Positions 41,301 to 52,000 of a stretch of 64,000 nt of DNA are shown piece by piece. Position 1 is the first letter of the stretch. The number at the start of each line of letters is the position of its first letter. The stretch is from assembly GCA_964035545.1 (NCBI GenBank), contig OZ037768.1:7679241-7743240 (forward strand), in the 5' to 3' direction. Made by a program: the position numbers and the translations under genes. The stretch comes from Bugula neritina (taxonomy: Eukaryota; Bryozoa; Gymnolaemata; Cheilostomatida; Bugulidae). The notes beneath the pieces were generated by a model. That model did not search any database, was not told where the DNA came from, and was given only the letters and a program-made list of their open reading frames with translations.

Positions 41301-44237
41301 GAGACAAATTTAGTTTTTCTAAGAGCAGAGGTGTCTCTTCTAAAGAAAACCAAGTCCTAGGTCGATCTATATAATATTATTAACCTTCAAATAAATACTG
41401 CAGAAACTATGCTTTTTGGCACCATAAACTTCAAACTCTATCACATATTATTTTTCTAACATCTTGCTTTTAAATTATATTTAGATATATGATTAATGTA
41501 AAATTTTATATTTTGAAAAGGATTAAGCTATTTTTACTGATATTGTGTGTGGTGTCTTGTCAAAAATTATTTTAGTCTATAGATAATAAATTATTTGCAG
41601 TGATGTAGATTTTTGTGATTGGAACAATTTATTACGAATAAAACAATGTTTTCAAATTTGGTTAGTTATATAATAGTTATAAAAGTATGTTTCTCAGTGG
41701 TTTTTCAATTAGCAAGTTAATCAGCCAGAAATATGTTGCATGCAGCATGATTACTTATACTTATTTTATTTTGATAATTATTGCATGGTTATCATATATA
41801 TTATATTTTAGCATGCCTCAAACACCTTTTCGGATTATCCAGAAATATAACAATTTTGCTCACAGCACTTACACCCCTCCGCGGTCTCTTGAAGATTTGA
41901 CAAAAATTGATAGCTTTACTGAAGAGTTATCATCTCAATCTGGGAAAGCTTCTCTTCCTCCTGCATCTAAGCCAACTGCAGGTACATATGTACTGAGTGA
42001 AACTGTTAATAAGAACTTAAGAATTAATAAAGTTTTATTGTTTACATAGCTCACTGTTGGAGTCAGAAGCTTCTCTTTAAAATGGGATGTTGAAATATGA
42101 TATTGAGTTTGCTAAAAAAAACAAACATCCATCAAAAGCCAAAAGAGATTATTTATTTTTATCATTTCTAAGTTTGGACTGGTTATATATGTAGTAGATA
42201 AATTTTACACCACAAATAATCATTGAGTACATTGGAGAGACATTTTGCATTAATAATCTATATGACAGGAAAGTAATGCAAACTTTTCGTTTAGGGGATC
42301 ATCTTCCAGTTGTACTTGATTATACAAGTTTGCAAGAAGTTGATGACGCAATCACTATATACTTCCATAATGGTGAGCTTAATACAGTAAAAGTGAAAAC
42401 CTTTGTTAGACAAGATGATCTTCCATCAAAGGAAACCCAGCCAGAAAATGTTTTGCTCCAATCAGAAACATTGAAAGAGCCAGCGGAAGAAGGAAAGACT
42501 ATGATTACCACCATTGAAGTCCACCAAGAACTGGAAGTTGATAACTCGGAACAAGCTTCAAAACAAGAGTCAGTTGACAGCATTTCGAATGTTGCACCCC
42601 AATCAGAAATATTGCAAGAGCCAGTAGAAGACAACAAGAATATGATGACTACCACTATTGAGGTCCACCAAGAACTGGAAATTAATAACTCAGAACAAGC
42701 TTTAAAACAGGAGTCAATTGACAGCATTTCGAATTCTTTAGCTGGATTTGATTTGCCAGATGACACATCAGCAAGTTATGAGAGTGTGAATGGTGATAAC
42801 CCAGCACCCGGTTCACTCAGGACCGAGTCTTCTGCCAGAGTTTCATTCTCAACACAAGAGATGCTCACAGAAGTACAGCTTCAACATGAAATCGAAAATT
42901 CTAGCTCTGCAAAGTTACTCCCTGCTAATGCTACGAATAACAAAGAAGATTCATCTGTCATTCCAATAACGAAGCCAGATGCAGAGGCCGAAAATCTGCT
43001 ACTAGTTGAACCACAACTTTCAGCTGAACAAGATGGAATCTCTAATATTTCATCACACGAAGAAACAAAAAGTGAAAATTCTCTAAGATCTTCTCCTTCT
43101 CTTCCGCAATTCTCCCCACCAATAGCGTCTCAATCTACCTTTCCTGATATCATTGATCTTCTTGATCAAAAGTTAGACTTCTCAACTCATCTGGACAATG
43201 ACTATGTATCTCCAGTGCCACCCGAATCAACTCTTGACAAGAATGCAGAAGGCGCAGAAAACATGCAAGTAATGGTTGGTGCAACAGAAAAAATTCCTCA
43301 ATCACCAGATACTATGGAAAAAGAATATCTTAAATTTGCAGAAAATGAGCTCAAAACGGATGAAGAAAAGCATGTCAACTCTGCTGATCTTGATGACAGA
43401 ATTCTTGAAACAGTTAATTCTGATAATGATAATGCAGTCAGTGGTGAAAAACCATCTTTTACAGGTATAGTGCTTACCGTGTAAGAAGTACTAAGATATT
43501 ATATGAGTTATATAAAACGGTTTTTATGCTTTATTTAAATGAAATTATTTCCAACTGTTTCCATTGTTTTTCAATGATTTGGTTGCCAAATTACTAGAAC
43601 AGAAAATGTAAAATTGTATACAATTATTTGTTTTGAGAATATTTTATCAAAATTATTTTTATTTTGGAAAGACGATATGCTATTATACTATAACTAAGCT
43701 AAATGAAGTAGTAATATGTATGTGATGCCATATTACTACAAGTTTCATTTATAGCTGAATTGTTGGTCAGCCTAATACAATATTTCCTAAAAGTTTCATG
43801 ACCTAATAATTGGGCTAAAATAAGGTTAAGTTTATTCTGTAAACAAATTGTAGTTTTTTAAATGATTAGCTGTGACCTCTATAAAAGAAGTTTACCAAGT
43901 ATTACACCATTAGGACACCTCTTTCTTAAAATTTCTAATGCAATCACGTCTCGTTTTCAAAGTACATTTGAATTATAGCTTTTGGATTCTCTTATAAACA
44001 AAGGATTGTGAACTCATTGCTAATTTGGTTGCATAATATTAATATAATGGGTTATATTTTCATTTACATATAGCTGATGCAGGCAGCAAGACTCCTGATG
44101 GTGAAACAACTGGCGATACAAACTTCGACTTGAAGTCATCCACGGCTTATAAGTTGAACTACAGAGCTTACAAGAAAAAGATATCCAATAAACATGATAC
44201 TGTCTCTAATTTGTTTGAGTATGACCCTTTAGGATAG
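35338..44237 (+). CDS. Ankyrin-repeat protein, espin/forked-like
   Basis: Ten exons: 35338-35498, 35989-36188, 37803-37976, 38645-38878, 39133-39311, 39766-40081, 40783-40912, 41812-41981, 42295-43464, 44074-44237 (TAG), giving 965 residues. ATG 35338 is the first ATG after an in-frame stop at 35284. Residues about 40-330 form some seven ankyrin repeats (DGQTALHIACQAGHQSVAQE, RQQTALHLAAAEGQKACIVL, GATALHYAVNEGHLASTQYL, NGWTAAHLAAMRN). A Lys/Glu-rich segment follows at about 340-400. The rest is a long acidic, low-complexity tail with a duplicated module (577-620 and 624-668). The repeat wording (NEGHLASTQYLFERCKADKS) recalls espin, an actin-bundling protein of microvilli and stereocilia, but no WH2 or clear actin-binding motif is seen. 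The exon 2 donor is GC (GCAAGT at 36189). AATAAA at 44650-44655 is a likely poly(A) signal. Ankyrin identity is secure; the espin link is tentative. Confidence 0.88.
36189..37802 (+). other. GC-AG intron 2 of the ankyrin gene
   Basis: The donor is CAAG|GCAAGT and the acceptor is TCTTGCAG. Splicing there joins residues into the standard ankyrin sequence HIACQAGHQSVAQE in frame. The nearby GT (36193) would shift the frame. Copy 2 of the 233-bp repeat begins 15 bases inside the intron, at 36204. The rest is AT-rich and empty of recognisable features. Confidence 0.88.
36204..36437 (+). repeat. Dispersed 233-bp repeat, copy 2
   Basis: This is the direct copy of 34061-34293, starting 15 bases after the GC splice donor of the ankyrin gene. 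Differences are scattered substitutions and small indels. No terminal inverted repeat or target-site duplication is obvious. Confidence 0.93.
38247..38293 (+). repeat. Possible tRNA-like SINE remnant
   Basis: An A-box-like TGGCTCAGTGATTAAGC (38247-38263) is followed by a weak B-box-like GAGTCGAATGC (38283-38293). The spacing is plausible but the B box is degenerate. It lies in intron 3 of the ankyrin gene. Element limits are not visible. Confidence 0.25.
42459..42734 (+). repeat. Tandem duplication inside the large ankyrin-gene exon
   Basis: Two in-frame copies (42459-42590 and 42600-42734) encode 44- and 45-residue modules sharing IEVHQELE, NSEQA and KQES(V/I)DSISN. The copies are diverged mainly at single bases, so the duplication is fairly recent but not new. 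It lies in the acidic C-terminal tail. Confidence 0.92.
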
Positions 44238-45468
44238 AACTAGATTGTGATTATTGCAAACCTATAATACTTAATACAGAATTATAAGCCATTAGCATAC
44301 ATATTATGTGACCTATATGGCATATAGCTGCACTTTTGTTAGCTTAACAAGACAAGTTTTAATAATCCCACATATTATCTACTTTTCACTGCACTATAGG
44401 TGTTAAACTATTTATTATTTATGCTATAGTAAGTTTTCATGTCTAGTTGTCTTTATATGCTATAAATGTTTTATTAGAATTATAGTAGTGTGTTATAGGC
44501 ACCATTGTAGCGCTTAATTTTTCAGAATTTCTTGCTGGTGAATATTTTATAAATGCTTTCATGCTTATTAGGGCACATAAGATGTGTTAAAAGTGCTAAC
44601 TCCACTACTACATACTTTACTAAAATCCTATCTTGACCCTCCATTCCAAAATAAAGACCTCAAATTTGAATTATACTGTACAAAATATTTTGATGCTGTT
44701 AAAGTGTTAAAAAGCTGTTTTTATTAATATCTTATGTCAATGGTTAATACAAATAATAAATAATAATAATAAATTGCTTGCTGTAGCTGCTTAATAAGAT
44801 CGAAACTTGCAAATTGCTGCCAATTGTAATTAGCAAGTACAGGGCTGAAATAATATATTTAACAAAACCCAGCACCACATACATATAGCAAATACAAGAG
44901 AAGTCTGTGATAAATTAACGGTATAAAAATTATATAATCTATGTTTATGTTAAAGAAGATGCATGATTTAGAAGCATATGAAAGGCTTAATAAACAATTA
45001 AAGTGAAAGTATTCAATGCTATAGTATCTTTTATTATAGTGGAGAAATTGTTTCACTTTATAAAACAGTGCGAAAGATAATTTGAGACTATGAAGATGCA
45101 ATCCTGGACACTAACTATTGGCATTATAACCCTAGTTAATACCCTGCATTAGTGCCACTACTATCCAATATATTTCAACCTAACCTTTATAGAAATGATT
45201 ACATAGAAAACGTTACTATTGTTTTTACCAGGCTTTCAACAAATCAAAGTTACGGAATATTTTTTTAGGAATTTATCAGAGGATTACTGAATTCCACTTC
45301 CGTCATCATGGCTTCCTAGATGAGAAAAGCATCTTAAGACACATTGCATTAAAACCCTTACACCTGCATAGTCTAAGTTACAGCTGTAGCCTATATAGTA
45401 TGTCACAATATTTTATAGATTTGGATAACCCAGGTATAGCCAGATTAGCAGCTGTTAATAGACAAAGT
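44238..45468. other. Convergent intergenic region between the ankyrin gene and ALKBH2
   Basis: This holds two 3' UTRs. AATAAA at 44650-44655 and 44755-44760 serve the plus strand. TTTATT at 45030-45035 is a candidate AATAAA for ALKBH2 on the minus strand. I see no coding sequence. Confidence 0.6.
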
Positions 45469-47613
45469 CTACTTGCTCTGTGTATTAATCTTTCGAAAAG
45501 TCATGTTAACTCTCACACCTAAAAGGTTTTTTCTTGCAGGAAGAGAATGATACCAATGATTGTTTGTTGGTGGATTCATTACAAGCATACTGCCATGACT
45601 AAGTTCAATTTTTATTTTGTCAGTATTGGGAAGTGGAGGCTTCTTTTTAAGCTTGACAGATTCGTGTCTAAATACAAAGTCCCTAGCTCTGCCAAAGGAG
45701 AGAGATGCTATTGGTGCAGTGAGGTCTAAATCTTTCTCATCATCTTGATGTTCACCCATGCTGTCTTCACCGTCCTTGTATCTGCAGAGTAGTAACAGCA
45801 TATAAGACATTTTGTGTCAGCACTAAATATACAAAATGCTTAGGGCTTGGTAAATAATTATGTTTTTCTGTATGAATAGGAAATTGACATTGCTGACAGT
45901 TTTTAGCTAAAAAAATGATAAGTTTTAAATTTTGCATTAAACCTGAGCTAAAACTATAGCAAAGTGCTAATTTTAAATAACAAAAAATACTTATTACAAT
46001 GTATATTTAGTTGGGTTCATTTAAACTGTCAATTATGTTAGCTACAACACCTAATTTGATAACTTGGAGTTATCTGCTTTTTAGAAAGTGAGTCATTGTG
46101 AAGGGCACATTTAAGTTCTAAAATCACTAGGTAAAACTAAAGTGAACAAATACTGCTTGAAAACAGGAGCATTTTGATTGCTAGAAACACACTTGGACTA
46201 AAATAAACCACATTCCACTCAAATGCACAACTTAATAAGATCACATAAGTTTGAAAAGTACTTTTGAGTCATTATAGAGGTGCATAAACCAACTTGTAGT
46301 TTGACGGTAAACTCTAAACTTCCAAATTTGAAACTAAATCATTAATTCTTTTCAGATTTAAACTTTGATCTTTAACAAAATTGCTGTGGTACTATACAGC
46401 AGAGTGTATGTAAGTGTTGTGAAATGTTGTAGTTCACTAGGGTATATAATGTTGCTGAAAATATAAAATTAAAATAAACCTAAGCAATAAAATAGGTATA
46501 TAAAATAATCCCCTCAAATCATTTCATAGCCTACACCTTGCCATAAGACATAGGCAGTACTCATGCCTCAATCACAGGTGAACTATTTTTAAAAGTATAT
46601 TTGGGCCCAAGTTTCATATTTAATACTTAAGTAAAAGACAGGCAATTATACTTGAGGACCTAATAATATGTTGACAAGGTTAAACACGGTTGGGTCAAGT
46701 TGAAAATAAATGATATGAATCTCGAACATAACATAGCAATCATTTTGAACTGTTAATTACACTAACTCATTTGCTAAAGTTTACTAAAACATTTGATGAT
46801 TACATGACTAATAGCTGAGTTTTCCAACTTTTTGCCAACTGTAAGATGGCAAAGTCGGAAAATATTATACACTCTTTAACCTACAAAATCTCTTCTATAC
46901 TATACCTGTTGATAAGGACAAAGTTGAACTGGCATTGGCAAAGCTCACTAACTCTATCTCTTATTTCAATAAGAAATGGCAACCAGGGTTTTGCCCGCAA
47001 AGAGACACCAGAAAATCTGTACACCATGCCTGGGTCACCATAAGCACTCTAATGAATACAACACAACTTGTTGAAAATATGTGTTGAAAATGTTGAAGAA
47101 TAAAAAATCATTGTGCTAATTGAAAACTCACACACGAGCATTTTCCTATGTTTATATTTGTTCGCAAAACATCTTTGCTAATTCATATTAATTTATAGCA
47201 ACATGATATGCCGCTGTTATTATACTTGATGAAGTAGTGAATAGCATTTCCAGTTTTCAAGATATCGGCTGATGTTATATTTTAGGCAAGTGCAAAATAA
47301 AACCACAAAGGATAAACTTAGAATAATGAATTGTATTGCAAAAGAATATATTGCAATATGCAGTGAAGGTTTGTTTGATGACCTGTTTTCGAGGAATTTC
47401 ATGCCACTTTCCATAAACTTTAACCTTTTTCTCTGCACCAATCGCATAAACCAGGCTGCTTTCACATTCTGCTAATATGAGGTCTGCATCTTTTCGACTA
47501 TAAACTGTGCCATAGCAACATGAAAGTCCGTTAGCAGAGTAATGTTTATGTACGGACAATCTAGGGCAGCAACAATGACTGTCTACTTTGCTAGATGAGG
47601 TAGCTTCAGCCAT
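45469..47613 (-). CDS. ALKBH2: AlkB homologue 2, 2-oxoglutarate/Fe(II)-dependent DNA demethylase
   Basis: Three exons in transcript order: 47613-47383, 47048-46906, 45781-45469 (TAG), giving 228 residues (human ALKBH2 has 261). The catalytic jelly-roll shows KVYGKWHEIPRKQ, FNFVLINRYKDG, the iron-binding HxD (His136, Asp138 in GEHQDDEKD), the distal His203 in HWYHSLP, and the 2-oxoglutarate-binding Arg215 and Arg221 in RVNMTFRK. This wording is diagnostic of ALKBH2 rather than ALKBH3 or bacterial AlkB. The enzyme reverses 1-methyladenine and 3-methylcytosine damage in double-stranded DNA. The N-terminus is short and Cys-rich, and the PCNA-binding start of human ALKBH2 is not seen. A TTTGTAG just upstream of the ATG could be an acceptor for a missing 5' exon, so the start is less certain than the rest. 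It is divergent from ELL. Confidence 0.94.
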
Positions 47614-49042
47614 TCTGCATGCCTTAGGCTCCAACTACAAACAAACTTTACACTTATCCAACAAAAATTAAAAATTTCAAAATAATTATCAAACAATACA
47701 AGAGCAATGTCCTATTAAAGCTTTTCTTACAAAAAAGAACTGGCCATAAATCTAACAAAATATAGTTACAATTAAAATATATATTTAGAATTAAGAAACT
47801 TACTGAAAGAATGTTGGTTGACCAGTGCCACAAACACTATAATTTAAAACTTAGTAGTAGTACTCTCATAAACTGAAGCAACATCAAAAACAGTTAATAA
47901 GTGATAAAAAAAATTAATTAAACAAATTACAACCGTCCACAGCAGCATTAAAAATGAAACAGCTATTAAACTGTTTAAATTTTCCTCCTAAATTTCACAA
48001 CTCTATTACTACTGCTTGTTTATGTTACACTTTGTGAAGTGGAAATGTTCTCTTAAAAAGTTTAAGTTCAACTTAAATAAAACTAAAATTTGAAACTCAA
48101 AGTTCAAGTGGCAACTGCTAGGCTTAGTAATACTCATAGTCATAGCGATAGTGATCATTATTATAATACTTGCAAATGACGAAAAATCAAAGTGATTAAA
48201 GCTAAAATTCAAATTAAATCAAATCTATTTAATTTATTAATTGACTTAGTTTGGTCTTGAAATGTTTTGTTTAGACCACAACTTGAACTTCGACTTGATT
48301 TAGAGTTAGACACTAACTTTGAGTTAAATCAAAATGACCATTAACTCATTGTGATTGAGCTTGACTTGAATTTTATGTAACTGCATCTTTAATTGCTAAA
48401 CTTAATAGAATTACTATTACAGAGTATTACTATTAGTATTACTATTAGTATTAGATTAATAAAATTAATAATTTAATTATTTATTACCATCAGTATCAAT
48501 ATGAATATCATAATAAGTAAATTTCAATATTTGTTAATGAGTAAAATTTATACTTTTCTAATATTATTAATTTTTTATATTTATTAAAACATTATAATTA
48601 TTAAGCTAAAATTACATTGTGACAAAGTGATTGTGATTGAGTTTGACAGTGAAAATCAAAATGTGGAATAACTGTAATGAATTAGCTTTGCAATTGCAGT
48701 CGTGCTACCAAAAGTTCACTAGCTTACAATTATAGTTGCAAGCACATTACTGTGAAGCCTCTACAGGTGAGACCGAGGTTTATTAATATAATTAATATTA
48801 TATTTATTTTTGTTCTTGGTATTATTATGAATCATGAGCAACAACACGTGGTTATTTACCGCCAATGTTATTTTGAATTTAGACCGTTGCTCTGAGCATA
48901 TAATTTAATTTAGTCGAGGTTTTAACGATAGTGCTACGAATGTCATTTGAAGACTGTGTTTCATGATTGACCTGTGAACTAAATCAACACAGCTTCCCGT
49001 CAACATTGTCACTCTAGCGATCCAAACTGAAAATATGTGTCA
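47614..49042. other. Divergent intergenic region between ALKBH2 and ELL
   Basis: These 1.4 kb lie between two outward-facing start codons and should contain both promoters. A short block of TTACTATTAG-type low complexity lies at 48411-48455. No TATA box can be assigned with confidence. No coding region is seen. Confidence 0.55.
48411..48455. repeat. Low-complexity TTACTATTAG block
   Basis: Alternating ATTACT and ATTAGT units, of the same kind as the larger block at 49445-49722 on the other side of ELL exon 1. Confidence 0.8.
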
Positions 49043-52000
49043 ATGATGGCGCTGAAAGAAGGCTGTCAGTACGGATTACTTTCCAACGACTCTACCATCC
49101 GTGCAAATCTCTCCTGTGCTCATGTGAAACTTACAGATGCTGCTGCGAAAGTCATAGAAGACTATCATTTAAAAAATGTAATTAACACACATATAAATAT
49201 TCATTCTTTTTTGACTTGAATCTTACTTGCTCACGTTGACATTTTGATTTTGGTTTTCATTTTGATTACGTTTAACAATTAGTATTACAGTAACTCTTCC
49301 TTTTAGTTTTACTGGTTTACTTTTAGTTGTATTCATACTGATTCACACTTATTTTTAAGTTTAGTTCACATTCGCTATCACCATGACTAATCAACCCGAA
49401 ACTCTGAGACTTGTAGTTGTACTCTGTAATCTAGTTCTAGTTAATGTTATACTTACTCTTACAGTTACTCTTAGTCTTAAACTTATACTTATAGTTATAC
49501 TGAGTATACATTTACTGTTTAGTTTTACAATACACTTTACTGTTGGGCCCAAGAGTGTTACAGTTACTAGTATTACTATTAGTATTAGTATTAGTATCAC
49601 TATTACTATTACAGTTACTACTAATATTAGGTATTACTTATTTACTATAACTTATGAAGCTATAACTTATAAGTATTACTATTACATTTAATATTAGTAT
49701 TACTATTAGTATTAGTATTACCTCTACTTGACTTTAAGTCGGCTTTAGCCTTTACCTTTGAGGTCAAAGTGAAAAATCATTCTTACTTCAAGTCTAACTA
49801 TTTTTCACTCCGAGGGCTGGGGCAAGTAGTGTAATTATTTTCACCAAATGAAAATTTCATGGCAATCTCCCCCCCCTGAAGTTTCACTCTATTCTCAATT
49901 TTGGTTCCACACTATTACAAACTTTTTGATTGCTTAGAGTTAATTAAGTTTGATCAACAATAAATCTAATAAGTAATGGTGAACTTGTTTTCTAATTATT
50001 AATATTATTATTAATACAATATTCTTTAAATTGGCATTTTTGATTCCATCGTTAGTCATGTAAATTTTTTACTTTCTATTTCAATTAATTATTTAGCCTC
50101 GCATCTGACCATTCTATAAAAATATGCTTGTTGACAGTTCATTTTTAATTTGTTTTCCTGTTGACTTGAGTCTGTCACTTACAGTTACGCAGTGATAATG
50201 ATATTGGCAGTCACAGTGTAGCCCTTTAAAAGTAAATATTATCTACTACTCATAGTGGCTTCTTTATAGTTTCTAGATGAGAAGACTGTGTAGTGTGCTT
50301 TGTAGGTTAAATTACAATAAAGTTATCATATTATACATCACTTTATTTATATTTTTTATTAGTAGTCTGCTAGCTTAAATAATAAGTACTATATGCTAAT
50401 GGACACCAATGCTAAGAGAATGTGACTTTATTAAGTTTTTACTTTTGCAATTATTTGCGACATGTTTATTTTAAAGTAAGTAGCTTTTCATTATAAAATT
50501 TTTGTTTCTTAAAAAAAATTAGCTAGCCTTGCTGTAGGTTCCTGTGGTTTGTAAATTTAACGTAGCTCCTTTCTGTTAAACTGTATTTAAGTAACTTGTG
50601 AAGTCTTTTTTTCTACTCGACTTTACTTTCACTGTAAGTTATGGAGTATAAATATTTTATCTTGGGTTAATGAAAATGTTTACATGTTATATTGTGCAGT
50701 TTCATCTGAATGTGTAAGTTGCCTTCATATTTGGTTGATCTTTAATTTTATGTTTTAGAAAACAAACCAATATAAACCTACTATAGAAATTGGTGATGAT
50801 CACGGGGTAAGTTACTGGCTTCTATCTTATTTTATGCTAATACAAGCTAGTGATTTCTGCTAATTACAATCAACCTCCTCATTACATGTTTGTGTATTTT
50901 TGCAGATTATTCGTATACACGATGGCCAAAAGTACAAGGAATTCTATTTTACTGTCAGACCACAGCCGATTGATCCAAACGGAAGCTACGATTGCATTAA
51001 GCAAGCGAGAAATGGGTTAGTCAATAGAATTTGTTATGCATATTTTCAAATGTGTTATCTAGCAGTCTAAGATCAGTATTTATCTTTAGCATATGCACTC
51101 TTATCGTAATCAATACTTTCTCTATTAAATACACGGTCATCAATCATAGTGTGCTTTCTTAACCTCAGTTTAATTTATCTATATATAGATACTTGTTTAT
51201 TAATAGCTGTTATATATCTGTTCTTGGTGTTATAATTGAGTGAAATTGTAGTGGTTTGTTTTTGCGACAGCTTGAAAAGTGTCATGTAACGGATATGACT
51301 ACAAAACAAATAGTGTCTATGACTGACATAGGCTGAGCTTAGAGCTCCCAGAGGAATATTTTTAGTTAATCAGCATTGAAACCGTTAGTTAGACTCATTT
51401 AAGATACACTCTTATTTTTAACTTATTCAAGAGGATGTATTTGACCCTTATCCTAATCACTTTTGGGATGTAATAAACTCAGCAGTTGGAAGTTTTTTGA
51501 TGTCATCAATTGATGATGCAAAGTTAAATAAATTATTGGATTTATACAATCGAAACTAAGCTGCATATTGGATTTTATGCTGTTGATTCATCAGAATAGA
51601 AGGGACTTGCAATAACTGAAGCTTCACCAGTAGTTTGAGCTGCTTGTCGTAGCAGTAGAAGGGTTGATACCATTCCTGGTACAGGCTTGCATCCTTCACT
51701 AATAGTTTCCTGTCGAAACTCTAGTTGCATCGATAATAATCCCTAAAGTCATATCCTTATTCCTGGTGATTAATTTGATTCAAGTCCCACCTCTCGGTTT
51801 TACTGTTCAGTTCTTCTAGTACGACTTGCGCTCATGCGACTTGTGTTTCAACTGCATTTCTCTTACACTCAGTTAATTATTGTAGTAAGTTGGAGATGTT
51901 GGACACGATGAGTCAAAGAATCACAGTCACTGCTACAGATGAAGTGTATCAAACAACCAAAGATAAGTTGACTGTGAAAAACGAGGAAAGCAAAAAATAT

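Noticed and set aside
42320-42766. Minus-strand 148-codon frame
   Set aside because: It is an antisense shadow of the large ankyrin-gene exon, which has the in-frame splice context and protein homology.
45547-45729. Plus-strand 60-codon frame
   Set aside because: It overlaps antisense the last ALKBH2 exon, where HxD and RVNMTFRK motifs prove the minus strand is coding.
49383-49691. 102-codon hydrophobic frame that could look like a membrane protein
   Set aside because: The hydrophobicity comes from the TTACTATTAG-type low-complexity tract, and the opposite strand is equally open. It lies in ELL intron 1.
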